A stretch of 64,000 nucleotides of DNA, taken from positions 868,001 through 932,000 of the forward strand of contig CAVVKW010000002.1 of NCBI GenBank assembly GCA_963749035.1, in the 5' to 3' direction. Shown here in pieces: positions 7,908-17,663 of this stretch. The stretch is from CAVVKW01 sp963749035. Its GTDB lineage: Bacteria > Verrucomicrobiota > Verrucomicrobiia > Chthoniobacterales > JAATET01. The notes beneath the pieces are model-generated. The model worked only from the letters and a program-made list of their open reading frames with translations, was not told the DNA's origin and made no database searches. Both the position numbers and the translations under genes were made by a program. The number at the start of each line of letters is the position of its first letter. The first letter of the stretch is position 1.

Positions 7908-9617
7908 ATGAGTTTTCTGTTTCCATGGGCTGCCGGGTTCGCCGCCCTGATACCGGTCGTTATCGCGCTCTACCTACTCCGGCAGCGCCGTCACCGGATC
8001 GTCGTTCCTTCAATCGACCGGTGGAAAGCATCGCAGGAACCCACCCCGAGTCGGATGGCTTGGGGGCGCATCCGCGGCTGGCGATCTCTGCTGCTGAATC
8101 TCCTGATTCTTCTCTTCATCCTGCTCGCACTTCTCCGACCGAACGTTCCGGGATGGACCGAGTCGACGCCAACGATCATCACCCTCGACAGCCGACTTCG
8201 GATGCAAGCCGTCGCCGCGGATGGCTCGACTGCCTTTGAGCGCGCCCAGAAGATTGCGCGGAGCCTGTCGAACCAAGCGGGCGACTCCAATCTTGTGTCC
8301 GTCGTCACGACTGGCGGCGTCGCCAGCCCGGCCACGTCCGACCCCCGCCGCGCCACCGCGGCCGTCGACGCCGCGGAACCAACGGACGCAGGCAATTCCA
8401 TCACGTCCGATCAAGGCGTTGCCGACGGCACCCGGAATGTCTTCATCACGGACCGGCTGATTGATCTTGGTGAAGACGACAGCACGCACGTCGTCGCCGT
8501 TGGCGAGGCAGCAGGCAACGTCGCGATTACGCGTTTTGCGTTACGCGAGCTGCCGGATGGCGGTCAATCGCAAGCACTCTTCGTGCAGATCCAAAACTAT
8601 TCGGACGACGCCGCGGAACGGAATTTGGAACTGCGACTCGATGGTGATCTGCTCGACGTTGTGGATGTCGAGATTCCTGCTGACGGCAGCTTCGAGACGG
8701 TCCGCACCTTCAGCTCCCGAGAACTCGAGTCCGAGAACGGTCAGCTCGTCGGACAGCTGATCGGTGCGACCGACGCGTTAGCGGCCGACGACACCGGACG
8801 GGCGGCAGCGCCCGTGGGCGGGAAGCCGCGCGTCCTCCTGCTGAGCTCGGGAAACTGGTTCCTCGAAAACGCGATGAGTGCCGACCCGGGCATTGCTTTT
8901 GAATTCCTGAGTCCGGATTCCTGGGCCCCGTCGATGGCTACGGCGTTCGACGTCGTGGTTTTCGACGACTGGTTGCCCGAGGAGATGACCTCATCCGCAG
9001 CGGCAGCGGGGAATTTCCTTTTCGTCGGTCGCAACCCGTGGATGGAATCAGGCGAGGCGGTTGCGGAGCCGGTCATCACCGAGACGGACCGCGAGAGTCC
9101 CCTTCTCAGTGGGCTCTCGCTGGAAGGTGCTGTCATCTCCCGAGCTCTGAAGGTTTCTGGGCTCCGTCCCGTCGTCAGATCGGTCGATGACGTCTTGATT
9201 GGAGTGGCGGGTGGCGGCTCACCCGACGCCGCCCGTCAGGTCATTTTGGCGTTCCGCCCAGGCGACTCGGACCTTCCTCTCCGCGTGGCGTTCCCCCTGC
9301 TGATCTCCAAGTCAGTCCGCTGGCTGGCGGCGGTCGAGGAGCCGATCAGTGCCGATGCTGGCGAGCCAGTTTCCGCCGGGGAAGAATCTCGTGAGTTTTT
9401 GAAAAGCGGATTTCCTCCGATCAAAAACGGTCCGGGTTTGGCCATTAATCCAGCAGCCTCGGGCGAATCCGACCTTCGCGCCGCTTCGACATCGAACTCG
9501 GCCCTCACCGGCCGGGCACTCGGGAGCGGATGGATTTTGTGGCACGTCTTCGTCGTGCTGGCGTTGGCAGCACTGGCCTTCGAGTGGTTTGCCTACCACC
9601 GCTGGCGGATCCGCTGA
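7908..9617 (+). CDS. BatA-like membrane protein with degenerate vWA domain
   Basis: A 569-aa protein. The N-terminus (MSFLFPWAAGFAALIPVVIA then LRQRRHRIVVPSI) is the aerotolerance-operon BatA N-terminal helix. A second helix follows at about residues 62-80 and a last one near 545-562. The segment where a vWA domain would carry DxSxS reads LDSRLRMQ, so the metal site seems incomplete. The middle holds beta-rich modules (SQALFVQIQNYSDD) and a glutamine-amidotransferase-like segment (FDVVVFDDWLPEE). It pairs with the DUF58 gene just upstream. Function is probably scaffolding in a MoxR-type system; that is inference. Confidence 0.78.
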   Translation: MSFLFPWAAGFAALIPVVIALYLLRQRRHRIVVPSIDRWKASQEPTPSRMAWGRIRGWRSLLLNLLILLFILLALLRPNVPGWTESTPTIITLDSRLRMQAVAADGSTAFERAQKIARSLSNQAGDSNLVSVVTTGGVASPATSDPRRATAAVDAAEPTDAGNSITSDQGVADGTRNVFITDRLIDLGEDDSTHVVAVGEAAGNVAITRFALRELPDGGQSQALFVQIQNYSDDAAERNLELRLDGDLLDVVDVEIPADGSFETVRTFSSRELESENGQLVGQLIGATDALAADDTGRAAAPVGGKPRVLLLSSGNWFLENAMSADPGIAFEFLSPDSWAPSMATAFDVVVFDDWLPEEMTSSAAAAGNFLFVGRNPWMESGEAVAEPVITETDRESPLLSGLSLEGAVISRALKVSGLRPVVRSVDDVLIGVAGGGSPDAARQVILAFRPGDSDLPLRVAFPLLISKSVRWLAAVEEPISADAGEPVSAGEESREFLKSGFPPIKNGPGLAINPAASGESDLRAASTSNSALTGRALGSGWILWHVFVVLALAALAFEWFAYHRWRIR

Positions 9618-9618
9618 G

Positions 9619-10911
9619 TCAGCGCTTCGCGGCCCGCCCCGCGAAGTAGAGCCCGAAACCCGTCGCGAGCGTCAACGCACCGAAGGCGGCTTGCACGGGG
9701 CGCTCGATGGTGGTGTAGAGCAAAGAGAACAGAGCAATCGCCGCGAACACGGACGGCGTCAGCGGATAGCCCCAGCAGCGAAAAGGCCGGGGCAGCTCCG
9801 GTTCCCGCCAACGAAGGACGAACAACCCGACGACCGTCAAGAGACTGCACGCAACCAACGCAAACTGGGTGTAGATGAGAACGTCTTCGAAAGCGGCGGT
9901 CAGAAGCAGCGCCACGACGATCACATACTGAAGCGCGCAGGCGACGAACGGGATTCCCCCCCGGGTTCGGCGAGCCAACACCCGCAAGGAACGAAAGTCC
10001 TCGCCGATCGTCGCCGCGACGCGAGGGCCGGCCCAGGTCATCGCACTAATCGCTGAGATCAGCCCGAGCGCGATGAGGCCGGACATGATTTGCCCACCTC
10101 GCGGGCCAAAAATGGCAGCCGCAGCGGCATTCCCGACGTCCACTTTCCCCGCCAGATCAGACATTGGCACCGTCTTGAGAAAAACGGCGTTCAGCAGAAC
10201 GTAGAGCACCCCGACGACCGCCGTTCCCAGAAGCAGCGACAGTGGCACGTTGCGCACCGGGTCGCGCACCTCGCCAATGATGTAGGTCGACGCGTTCCAA
10301 CCGGAATACGAATACATGACGTACATCAGTGCCACCGCAAAAGGCGCGCTCAGGATCAACCCGCCGTCCCCCTCCGAGGGCGCGAAGGTCGTCCCTACCG
10401 ATGACCCCATCGAGAATCCCACGCCGATCAGCACGACGATTAGTGAGATTTTCAAAAGCGTGAACGCGTTCTGAAAAGTTTGGCTGGATCGGATCGAGAT
10501 GAGGTGGACGCCAGCAACGAGAGACGCGATCGCCAAGGAGATCGCCACCGGCGCGACGCCGGGCAGGAGATGGTGCGCGTATTGGCCAAACGCCATCGAC
10601 GCCAAAGCGACCGGCGCCGCGAACCCCACCGTGGCCGAGACCGTTCCAGCCATGAACCCAATGGCGGGGTGATAGATGCGCGACAAGAAATTGTATTCGC
10701 CTCCCGACCTTGGCAGTGCCGCCGCCAGCTCGGCGTAGGCCAACGCACCGCACAGCGCAAACGCGGCACCAAGAACCCAGACCAAGAGAATGGCGAACCC
10801 CGACGGCAGCGGCCCCACTTGGAATCCCAGACTCGTGAAGACTCCGGTTCCGATCATGTTCGCGACGACGATCGCCGTGCACGTCACCGCCCCGATCTTT
10901 CCGTTCGCCAT
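9619..10911 (-). CDS. APC-family amino acid permease
   Basis: About 430 aa with twelve hydrophobic segments. The start region IGAVTCTAIVVANMIGTGVF contains the APC helix-1 GTGVF substrate-binding break. ELAAALPRSGGEYNFLSR is the conserved helix-2/3 signature of amino acid-polyamine-organocation transporters. Substrate is not predictable; overall look is closest to the LAT/YfnA-like branch. The frame remains open upstream to 11193, but that part overlaps the divergent flavin reductase, so the ATG at 10911 is chosen. Its stop is 2 bases from the end of the converging BatA-like gene. Confidence 0.85.
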   Translation of the reverse strand: MANGKIGAVTCTAIVVANMIGTGVFTSLGFQVGPLPSGFAILLVWVLGAAFALCGALAYAELAAALPRSGGEYNFLSRIYHPAIGFMAGTVSATVGFAAPVALASMAFGQYAHHLLPGVAPVAISLAIASLVAGVHLISIRSSQTFQNAFTLLKISLIVVLIGVGFSMGSSVGTTFAPSEGDGGLILSAPFAVALMYVMYSYSGWNASTYIIGEVRDPVRNVPLSLLLGTAVVGVLYVLLNAVFLKTVPMSDLAGKVDVGNAAAAAIFGPRGGQIMSGLIALGLISAISAMTWAGPRVAATIGEDFRSLRVLARRTRGGIPFVACALQYVIVVALLLTAAFEDVLIYTQFALVACSLLTVVGLFVLRWREPELPRPFRCWGYPLTPSVFAAIALFSLLYTTIERPVQAAFGALTLATGFGLYFAGRAAKR

Positions 10912-10956
10912 TGATCGACTGAACACGGAAAAGAGATCTCTGCAAATCCCTCGACC

Positions 10957-11562
10957 ATGGAACTCGATCTCGACAACGAACACTCCGACCGCGCCTACCC
11001 CATCCTCGCGTCGCTCGTCACCCCTCGACCGATCGCTTGGGTCACTTCGCTGTCGCCTACCGGGCAACTCAACGCAGCCCCGTTCAGCTTTTTCAACGTC
11101 CTGGGCGCCCATCCGCCCATCGTCGGATTCTGCCCCGGCAACCGAACCCCGACCCAACCAAAGGATACGGCCTCCAACGTCCGGGCGACCCACGAGTTTG
11201 TCGTCAATCTCGTCGACGAAGACCTGGCCGCCGCGATGAATTTGACCGCGGCCGAGCTTCCTCCGGGCGAGAACGAACTTGCCCAGACCGGTCTGACCAC
11301 CGCGGAATCATCACTCGTCGCCCCGCCTCGCATTGCCGAGGCCCCCGCGGCACTCGAATGCACGGAGTGGGGAACTCTTCAGATCGGGGACAATCGGCTG
11401 ATCATCGGACTCGTTCACCGGGTCCACGTCCGGGACGAATTGATTGATCCAGAAACCTACCGAATCCGGGCGGAGCGATTTCGCGTCGTTGGGCGGATGG
11501 GGAGCCCGGACTGGTATTGCCGAACGACGGATCGCTTCGAACTCGAGCGACCGGGAAGTTAA
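10957..11562 (+). CDS. Flavin reductase-like FMN-binding split-barrel protein
   Basis: A 201-aa protein with the flavin-reductase-like fold signatures: PRPIAWVTSLSPTGQLNAAPFS near residues 24-45, and later PPIVGFCPGN and KDTASNVRATHEFVVNL. These form the FMN pocket in the DIM6/NTAB family. Many members have no known electron acceptor. Alternative roles include a flavin store or a partner of an oxygenase; none is encoded nearby. It is divergent from the permease gene with 45 bases between, leaving little room for separate promoters. Confidence 0.82.
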   Translation: MELDLDNEHSDRAYPILASLVTPRPIAWVTSLSPTGQLNAAPFSFFNVLGAHPPIVGFCPGNRTPTQPKDTASNVRATHEFVVNLVDEDLAAAMNLTAAELPPGENELAQTGLTTAESSLVAPPRIAEAPAALECTEWGTLQIGDNRLIIGLVHRVHVRDELIDPETYRIRAERFRVVGRMGSPDWYCRTTDRFELERPGS

Positions 11563-11604
11563 GATCCGATCCCCGGTCACTCCGTGACGTCCCGAGCGCC
11601 GCCG

Positions 11605-14600
11605 CTAAGCTTCGACGGTGGAGTAGCGATGGATCGTCTCAGCCAATGCCTCGGCCCGGATCGGCTTACATAGATAATCGGTCATCCCGGCGTTCAGGCA
11701 GAGCTTGCGATCCTCCGGCATGGCGTTTGCCGTGAGAGCCACGATGGGGACTCCGTTCCCGGACTCGCGGATTTTGCGGGTTGCGGTGAGGCCATCCATC
11801 TCGGGCATCTGGACGTCCATGAGCACGATGTCGTAGTCACCCTCCACCAGCGCGTCCACACACTCGACACCGTTGGAGACCACGTGAGGGGTGTGGCCCA
11901 GCTTGACGAGGATCTTGTCGATGAGCTTTCGGTTGATGGCGTTGTCATCGGCGACGAGGACCCGTGAACCTTGGCCCGGAGATGGTTCGGGCGTCTCGAG
12001 CGGTGCCAGCGTCGGCTCGCTTCCAAGGGTGCGGTGGCTGGCTGCAAGCAGTGCTGCCGCCAACTCGGCGGCGTGGATCGGTTTGTTCAGCCGTCTGATC
12101 GTGGAGTTCGCCGTAATCATTGATTCCAGCTCCGTTCCGAGGCTCGTCGGCGTCATGAGGATCACCGAGGCAGATCCGCCACGCGGGGTGCGCCGCAACC
12201 GGTCGATCAACCCGTGACCGTCAATGTCAGAGAGGTAAGCGTCGACGACCGCAATGTCGAAGCGTCGGTGGTCCGCGGCAAAAATGGCTTCCCGTCCGCT
12301 GCGACAGGCCTCGACGTGAATGCCCCACCCAACAAGCAGACCGAGGAGAACCTGCCGCTGCGCTGCGTTTTTTTCGACCAGCAGAACTCGCAATCCTTCC
12401 AGCCGCTCGGCAGCCGCGAGGCGGGACGAACCGTCACCCGCGGGCGTGCAGGGAATCTCAAACCAGAAACTCGAACCCTCCCCGGGACGGCTGATCACGC
12501 CAATTTCGCCCTTCATGAGATTGACCAGACTTTTGGAAATTGCCAGCCCGAGGCCAGTCCCGCCGAACTTGCGCGTCACCGAAGAATCCGCCTGGCTGAA
12601 AGGCTTGAACAACCGAGCTTCCTGCTCGGCGGTCAGGCCCGGGCCCGTGTCGCAGACGTCAAAGCGTATCCGAACGTTCTCACCTTCCGACGAGGCAACG
12701 CGAACGATGATCGCGACCTCACCTTCTCCCGTGAATTTAACGGCGTTGCCCGCCAAGTTCAGGATGATCTGTCGAAGCCGGGCCCGGTCGCCGATAATGA
12801 CCTCAGGAACCGACGGCCCGATGTCACAGATCAATTCCAGCCGCTTGATGGCTGCATTCTGCGCGAGCACGTCGAGCGCCTCCTCCAAACAAGGCCGGAT
12901 GGCAAATGGCTTCCTCTCCAAGCGGACCGAAGCGGCTTCGGATTTTGAAAAATCGAGGATGTCGTTGATGAGCAGCAAGAGATTGTCGCCACTCGAGCGG
13001 ATCGTCTCGATGTAGTCGCGCTGCTGGTCGGAAAGTTGACCCTCGAGAAGCAGGTTCGTGAAGCCGATGATCGAATTCAACGGCGTGCGAACTTCGTGAC
13101 TGATGACCGCCAGAAACTCGCTTTTGGCTCGGTCCGCCGCCTCGGCCGCGTTTTTAGCCATGACCAGCCGCCGCTCAGACTCCTTCGCACTCGTCACGTC
13201 ACTCTGAATGGCCACGAGCCGGCTGATCTCGTTGTTCTCGTCCATGAGCGGCTGAAGCTCGAGCTGCGCCCAGTAGGATTCGCCGCTATCGCGGGTCAGC
13301 TCGATCTGCGCGACCCGACCGTCTCCCTTGCGCGCTTCGTCGAGCAGGCTGCTGACTTCACTGGGCGCTTCGGAACGGGCGAGCAAGCTGGCAAGATTCT
13401 GGCCCCGGGCGGCTTTGCTCGAATGTCCGGTGATCCGCTCGAACGCCGAGTTCGTCCACTCGATGCGACCTTTGCGGTCGGTCAGAGACACTCCGTCGTA
13501 GGTGTGGCTCGCGATCAGTGCCAGGATTGCCCGCTCGTCCTGATCCCTTTTGCGGTCGGTGATCTCGAGGAGGACGCTGTCGGCCGCCGCAAATTCCTCA
13601 CCGCTCTCGCCCGCAGCCAACGACCCGCGTTCGTGGAACCAACACCACTCGCCATTGTCGTGGCGGACCCGGTATTCCGACTCGAAGATCGGTTCGGTCG
13701 GACTGATCTCGGCGATCATTCTCTCAACGCGCTTCCGGTCATCAGGATGGACGCGCTCCAGCCAACCCTGAAGCGTCAGCGGCATGTTCTCGTGATTGGT
13801 CCCCAGCAACTGCCCCGTCTCACCGTCCCAGAGCAGCACGTCATCCTTCAGACCACGATGCAGAACGATCTGCCCCAGCGCGCGAACAAGCGTTTCGTTA
13901 CGACGCTGAAGCCACGAATGGCTGTGGGCCGTCTCAGCACCGGTCGTCAGGCTTGCGACGTGCGCCGACCGAATCGAAAAGAAGATTACGGAGACGATCC
14001 CGGACGCCAGAATGGCCAGCGCACCGCCGGCTCGAGCCCAAGCCTGCACTTCGCCGAGCGAGTATTCTTGCGCCGCGACGTCCAGCTCGGCCTCGACCGC
14101 GCCACTGCCGTCGGGCAATGGCGCGGCCCCGGAAAGGAAACTGCCGTATTGCGTCGGGTCTGTCATCGTCTCGGCCGCGACGTCGTCCTGCTGGATCGCT
14201 TTCTCCAGAACCGCCCGTTCGCCCACGTCTGCTTCAGACAAAACTTCGCCGATCGCCTGTGGATCGACCGGACGAGTGAGACCGATCTCCCCCGCGACGG
14301 TCTCCGTATCGAGGACGACCGTGAGTTGCGCCCCGTTCCGACGCACACTCCGGATTCGGGTGATCTCGGGGAAACTTCGGTGCAGCGAGATCAATGGCTC
14401 GAGCGCTTCCTTGTGTTGATCACTCCACATCGTTCGACTGGCAGCGAGCTCTTCATGCAAGACCGGGTCGATCAGCAGCGCAGCCGACCGCGCGATATCC
14501 TGCGCGTCGCCCTGCATTCCATCGAACAGAAGCCGCTCGGCGATGCGGTTCGTGAGGATCGATCCAAAGAGCGCACAAGCCGTCAGGGTCACGAAAAGGA

Positions 14601-14673
14601 CGACCGCTTCCTGCGTCGGGCGGATCGAACTTGGACGCACACCGGGTTTGGTGGTGACGTGCTGAGTTGCCAT
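11605..14673 (-). CDS. Hybrid sensor histidine kinase: 2 TM, 2 PAS, HisKA, HATPase, 2 REC
   Basis: The 1022-aa product has a membrane helix at about 22-41, a periplasmic domain of some 165 residues and a second helix at about 213-234. Two PAS domains follow (about 270-375 and 385-495). The HisKA box SHEVRTPLN carries the phospho-acceptor His526. The HATPase shows the N, G1 (DTGPGL) and G2 (GGTGLGL) boxes. The first receiver (Asp811) has VEKN instead of the acidic pair, so it may be degenerate. The second (Asp953) keeps VADDN and the Lys of CKPI. This is a BarA/EvgS-like architecture with no Hpt domain, so phosphotransfer would need a separate partner. The ligand is unknown. Confidence 0.93.
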   Translation of the reverse strand: MATQHVTTKPGVRPSSIRPTQEAVVLFVTLTACALFGSILTNRIAERLLFDGMQGDAQDIARSAALLIDPVLHEELAASRTMWSDQHKEALEPLISLHRSFPEITRIRSVRRNGAQLTVVLDTETVAGEIGLTRPVDPQAIGEVLSEADVGERAVLEKAIQQDDVAAETMTDPTQYGSFLSGAAPLPDGSGAVEAELDVAAQEYSLGEVQAWARAGGALAILASGIVSVIFFSIRSAHVASLTTGAETAHSHSWLQRRNETLVRALGQIVLHRGLKDDVLLWDGETGQLLGTNHENMPLTLQGWLERVHPDDRKRVERMIAEISPTEPIFESEYRVRHDNGEWCWFHERGSLAAGESGEEFAAADSVLLEITDRKRDQDERAILALIASHTYDGVSLTDRKGRIEWTNSAFERITGHSSKAARGQNLASLLARSEAPSEVSSLLDEARKGDGRVAQIELTRDSGESYWAQLELQPLMDENNEISRLVAIQSDVTSAKESERRLVMAKNAAEAADRAKSEFLAVISHEVRTPLNSIIGFTNLLLEGQLSDQQRDYIETIRSSGDNLLLLINDILDFSKSEAASVRLERKPFAIRPCLEEALDVLAQNAAIKRLELICDIGPSVPEVIIGDRARLRQIILNLAGNAVKFTGEGEVAIIVRVASSEGENVRIRFDVCDTGPGLTAEQEARLFKPFSQADSSVTRKFGGTGLGLAISKSLVNLMKGEIGVISRPGEGSSFWFEIPCTPAGDGSSRLAAAERLEGLRVLLVEKNAAQRQVLLGLLVGWGIHVEACRSGREAIFAADHRRFDIAVVDAYLSDIDGHGLIDRLRRTPRGGSASVILMTPTSLGTELESMITANSTIRRLNKPIHAAELAAALLAASHRTLGSEPTLAPLETPEPSPGQGSRVLVADDNAINRKLIDKILVKLGHTPHVVSNGVECVDALVEGDYDIVLMDVQMPEMDGLTATRKIRESGNGVPIVALTANAMPEDRKLCLNAGMTDYLCKPIRAEALAETIHRYSTVEA

Positions 14674-14750
14674 GCGCAGAGCAATCTACACCAGCTGCGT
14701 GATATTGCGCACTGGAATAACAACTGGGAATGTGATTTGCCGCGCGTCTG

Positions 14751-15725
14751 CTACCGACGACCTTCTCCGTCGAAAGCAAACGCGATCTCCACCGCGTTCC
14801 GGCGGGCTTGATCGATCTGTTCGGCGCTGAGGCCAGCGGCCGGGGCGGCTTCGTTAAGCTCGTGCGCAAGATCAATGCCACTGATCCCCGGATCGTCCGT
14901 GTTGATCGTCGCCAACAGGCCCGCTTCAAGATACGCTTTGAGGGGGTGGCTGGCGTAATTCTTCACCGTGCTCGTCTGCACGTTTGAAGTCAGGCAGCAC
15001 TCGAGCCCAATCCGGTTCTCCAGCAGATAATCGATCAAGCGCGGATCCTCAGCGGCCCGCACACCGTGTCCGATCCGCGTCGCCCCCAGCATTCGGATTG
15101 CCGTCCAGACCCCCTCAGGTCCGCCCGCTTCACCGGCGTGCACCGTTACTTTCCATCCCACGTCCCGCGCCTTGGAGAAGTGCTCGGTAAAAAGCTCCGG
15201 TGGGTAATTGGCTTCGTCCCCTGCCAAATCGATGGCGGTGATGTCGTTCCAATGCGAAAGCAACGCCTCGAGCTCGTCCCACCCGGACCCGACGCCGAAA
15301 GTCCGGCTGATGATCCCGACCAGGGCCGTTTTTACTCCGAACTCGCGCTCTCCGGCCTGCACGCCGTCGATCACTGCCTCGACGACCGCCCGGGGGCTCA
15401 ATCCGTGAGGGCGCGCCATGAAAACCGGGCTGAACCGCAACTCGACGTAATCCAACCCCTCTTTTTTCGCGTCGGCTACGTTCTCGTAAGCGACGCGACG
15501 ACACGCCTCCGCGTTGACGAGCACCCCGACCATCCAACGAAATTTCTCCAGAAAGGCGAGCAGCCCCGGCTGGGGAGTGTCGACCTGCACGAATGGGCGT
15601 AAGCCTTCCAGAGTCTTGGCCGGCAATCCGAGGTCGTATTTCTCGCCGAGCTCCAGAATTGTCTCGAGTCGGATCGCTCCGTCGAGGTGCCGATGCAGGT
15701 CGATCTTCGGTAGTTCCGTCTCCAC
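14751..15725 (-). CDS. add: Adenosine deaminase
   Basis: About 324 aa of TIM-barrel amidohydrolase. Zinc ligands are seen in KIDLHRHLDGA (normally HxH), in VHAGE, and in INTDDPGISG; GHGV supplies the catalytic His. These are the ADA signatures; adenine deaminase is a less likely alternative. It converts adenosine to inosine in purine salvage, consistent with hpt elsewhere in the window. The start is taken as GTG 15725, directly before the first strand. The open frame reaches a TTG at 15812, which would add 29 residues of no family likeness. Confidence 0.88.
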   Translation of the reverse strand: METELPKIDLHRHLDGAIRLETILELGEKYDLGLPAKTLEGLRPFVQVDTPQPGLLAFLEKFRWMVGVLVNAEACRRVAYENVADAKKEGLDYVELRFSPVFMARPHGLSPRAVVEAVIDGVQAGEREFGVKTALVGIISRTFGVGSGWDELEALLSHWNDITAIDLAGDEANYPPELFTEHFSKARDVGWKVTVHAGEAGGPEGVWTAIRMLGATRIGHGVRAAEDPRLIDYLLENRIGLECCLTSNVQTSTVKNYASHPLKAYLEAGLLATINTDDPGISGIDLAHELNEAAPAAGLSAEQIDQARRNAVEIAFAFDGEGRR

Positions 15726-15856
15726 GCCGCCGAGTGAACCCGCTGCACCGACAAACGCAAGCCCGGCTTTGGACGATGCGACGCCACCGGTCCCACGCCA
15801 ATTCTCACGCAACGCTTCCCCACGCCCCCGATCTTTGCCAATCTCCCGCGCGAGAC

Positions 15857-16777
15857 ATGGTCGCCTTCGTCATTCGCCGATTCATCGCCCTGGGCGTCGT
15901 GCTCTTTCTCGTCGTCACAGCGACGTTTTTTCTAATCCGGCTTTCGCCCGGAGGGCCTTTCGACGGCGAGCGGAAAATCCCGGAAGCCATCGAGAAGCAG
16001 CTGCTCGCCAAGTATAAGTTGGACGGCTCGCTCTGGCAGCAATACAGCGGCTACCTCGCCGACTTGGCCCGCGGCGATCTTCGGCTCTCGACGAAATACC
16101 GGAACCGCTCCGTGAACGAGATCCTCGCCCAGACTCTGCCGGTGACCTTCGTTCTGGGCGCGACGGCGTTCGTGATCGCCACTCTCGGTGGCGTGTGGCT
16201 CGGTGCCTTCGCCGCGTTTCGCCACCGGACGTGGGGAGACACGAGCGCGATGTTCGTCGCTCTGCTCGCGATCTCGTTGCCGTCGTTTGTCACCGGGCCA
16301 CTCGCGATTCTCGTCTTCGCGCTCACGCTCGGTTGGTTTCCGGTCGGTGGCTGGGGAGGGCTTTCCCACCTTATCCTGCCGTCGATCGTTCTCGCTGCCC
16401 CTTACGTCGCCTACATCGCCCGGCTCATGCGAAGCAGCCTCCTCGAGACACTGCATCAGGATTTCGTTCGCACCGGCTACGCCAAAGGCCTGACGGGCCG
16501 CACCGTGCTCTACAAACACGCCCTACGAGTCGCCATTCTCCCGGTGATCTCGTTTCTCGGGCCGCTGGCCGCCCACCTCCTTACCGGCTCGATCGTCGTG
16601 GAGACCATCTTCAACATTCCGGGCGCGGGCGGCTTTTTCGTGAATTCCATCCAGAACCGTGACGGCTTCCTGCTCGGTGGCGTTGTGATCGTCTATTGCG
16701 TTCTACTCGTCGTCTTCAACCTGCTCGTGGACATTGCCTACACGATGCTCGACCGGAGGATCGCACTCGATGGCTGA
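15857..16777 (+). CDS. Peptide/nickel-type ABC transporter permease (OppB/DppB-like)
   Basis: A 306-aa membrane protein with six helices. The opening (FVIRRFIALGVVLFLVVTATFFLIRLSPGGPF) and the cytoplasmic EAA loop (TGYAKGLTGRTVLYKHALR) are typical of the first permease of oligopeptide ABC systems. The ATG at 15857 is chosen because it gives the canonical N-terminus; upstream in-frame sequence lies opposite the deaminase start. Its last codons overlap the start of the second permease by 8 bases, so the two are translationally coupled. No ATPase or binding-protein gene is nearby. Confidence 0.9.
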   Translation: MVAFVIRRFIALGVVLFLVVTATFFLIRLSPGGPFDGERKIPEAIEKQLLAKYKLDGSLWQQYSGYLADLARGDLRLSTKYRNRSVNEILAQTLPVTFVLGATAFVIATLGGVWLGAFAAFRHRTWGDTSAMFVALLAISLPSFVTGPLAILVFALTLGWFPVGGWGGLSHLILPSIVLAAPYVAYIARLMRSSLLETLHQDFVRTGYAKGLTGRTVLYKHALRVAILPVISFLGPLAAHLLTGSIVVETIFNIPGAGGFFVNSIQNRDGFLLGGVVIVYCVLLVVFNLLVDIAYTMLDRRIALDG

Positions 16778-17663
16778 TCCTCAAGCCTGGCGCCGCCTCC
16801 GCTCGAATCCGGTCGCCATTACGTCCGGGGTGATCCTCGCCGTCATCGTTTTCGCCGCGTTGTTCGGTCCGCTCGTGATCCCGGAGTCCTACCGGAATCC
16901 CAGTGAGCTGCAAAACGCCGCGCCGTCCTTGGCTCATCCCTTCGGGACGGATCTCAACGGGCGGGACCTGCTCTACCGGGTCCTCACCGGCACCCGACTC
17001 TCGTTGCTGGTCGGGCTGTGCGGCGCGGCCGTCAGTCTGATCATCGGCACCGCTTACGGGTTGATCTCGGGCTACGTCGGTGGCCGGGTCGACGCTGCGA
17101 TGATGCGATTCGTCGACGTCCTCTATTCCATCCCACGACTGATCTTCATCCTCGTCGCAATCAACGCGTTCAACTCCACTCTGGAAAATTTCGCCGCCGA
17201 GCGAGGTTGGGAATGGCTCGTGAGTTATTCCCGGATCGCGATTCTGATCGTCTCGCTTGGGGTGATCGAATGGCTAACCATGGCGCGCATCGTTCGCGGT
17301 CAGGTCCTCGCTCTCAAAACCCGCCAATACGTCCTCGCCGCGCGCGCGCTCGGTCAATCCCACGTCAGCATTCTTCTCCGGCACCTCCTGCCAAATCTCA
17401 TCGGCGTCATCATTATCTACCTCACGTTGACGATTCCATCCGTCATCATCGACGAGTCTTTCCTCTCCTTTCTCGGCCTCGGCATCCAACCGCCGATGGC
17501 CAGCCTCGGATCACTTCTCGCGGACGGGGCTGGCGCGATCAACCCCGTGCGCAGCTTTTGGTGGATGATCGTTTTTCCCGCCGCGGCGATGGCGATCTCC
17601 CTGCTGGCGCTGAATTTTCTCGGCGACGCCCTCCGCGACGCGCTCGACCCCCGCGGGAAATAG
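16770..17663 (+). CDS. Peptide/nickel-type ABC transporter permease (OppC/DppC-like)
   Basis: A 297-aa membrane protein with an N-terminal helix, HPFGTDLNGRDLLYRVLTGTR, the DppC/OppC signature, and an EAA loop (AARALGQSHVSILLRHLLPN). It would heterodimerise with the upstream OppB-like subunit to form the channel of a peptide importer. The start ATG at 16770 lies inside the final codons of the upstream gene. The ATP-binding subunits and the extracellular binding protein must be encoded elsewhere. The downstream side is a gene-free stretch. Confidence 0.9.
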   Translation: MADPQAWRRLRSNPVAITSGVILAVIVFAALFGPLVIPESYRNPSELQNAAPSLAHPFGTDLNGRDLLYRVLTGTRLSLLVGLCGAAVSLIIGTAYGLISGYVGGRVDAAMMRFVDVLYSIPRLIFILVAINAFNSTLENFAAERGWEWLVSYSRIAILIVSLGVIEWLTMARIVRGQVLALKTRQYVLAARALGQSHVSILLRHLLPNLIGVIIIYLTLTIPSVIIDESFLSFLGLGIQPPMASLGSLLADGAGAINPVRSFWWMIVFPAAAMAISLLALNFLGDALRDALDPRGK

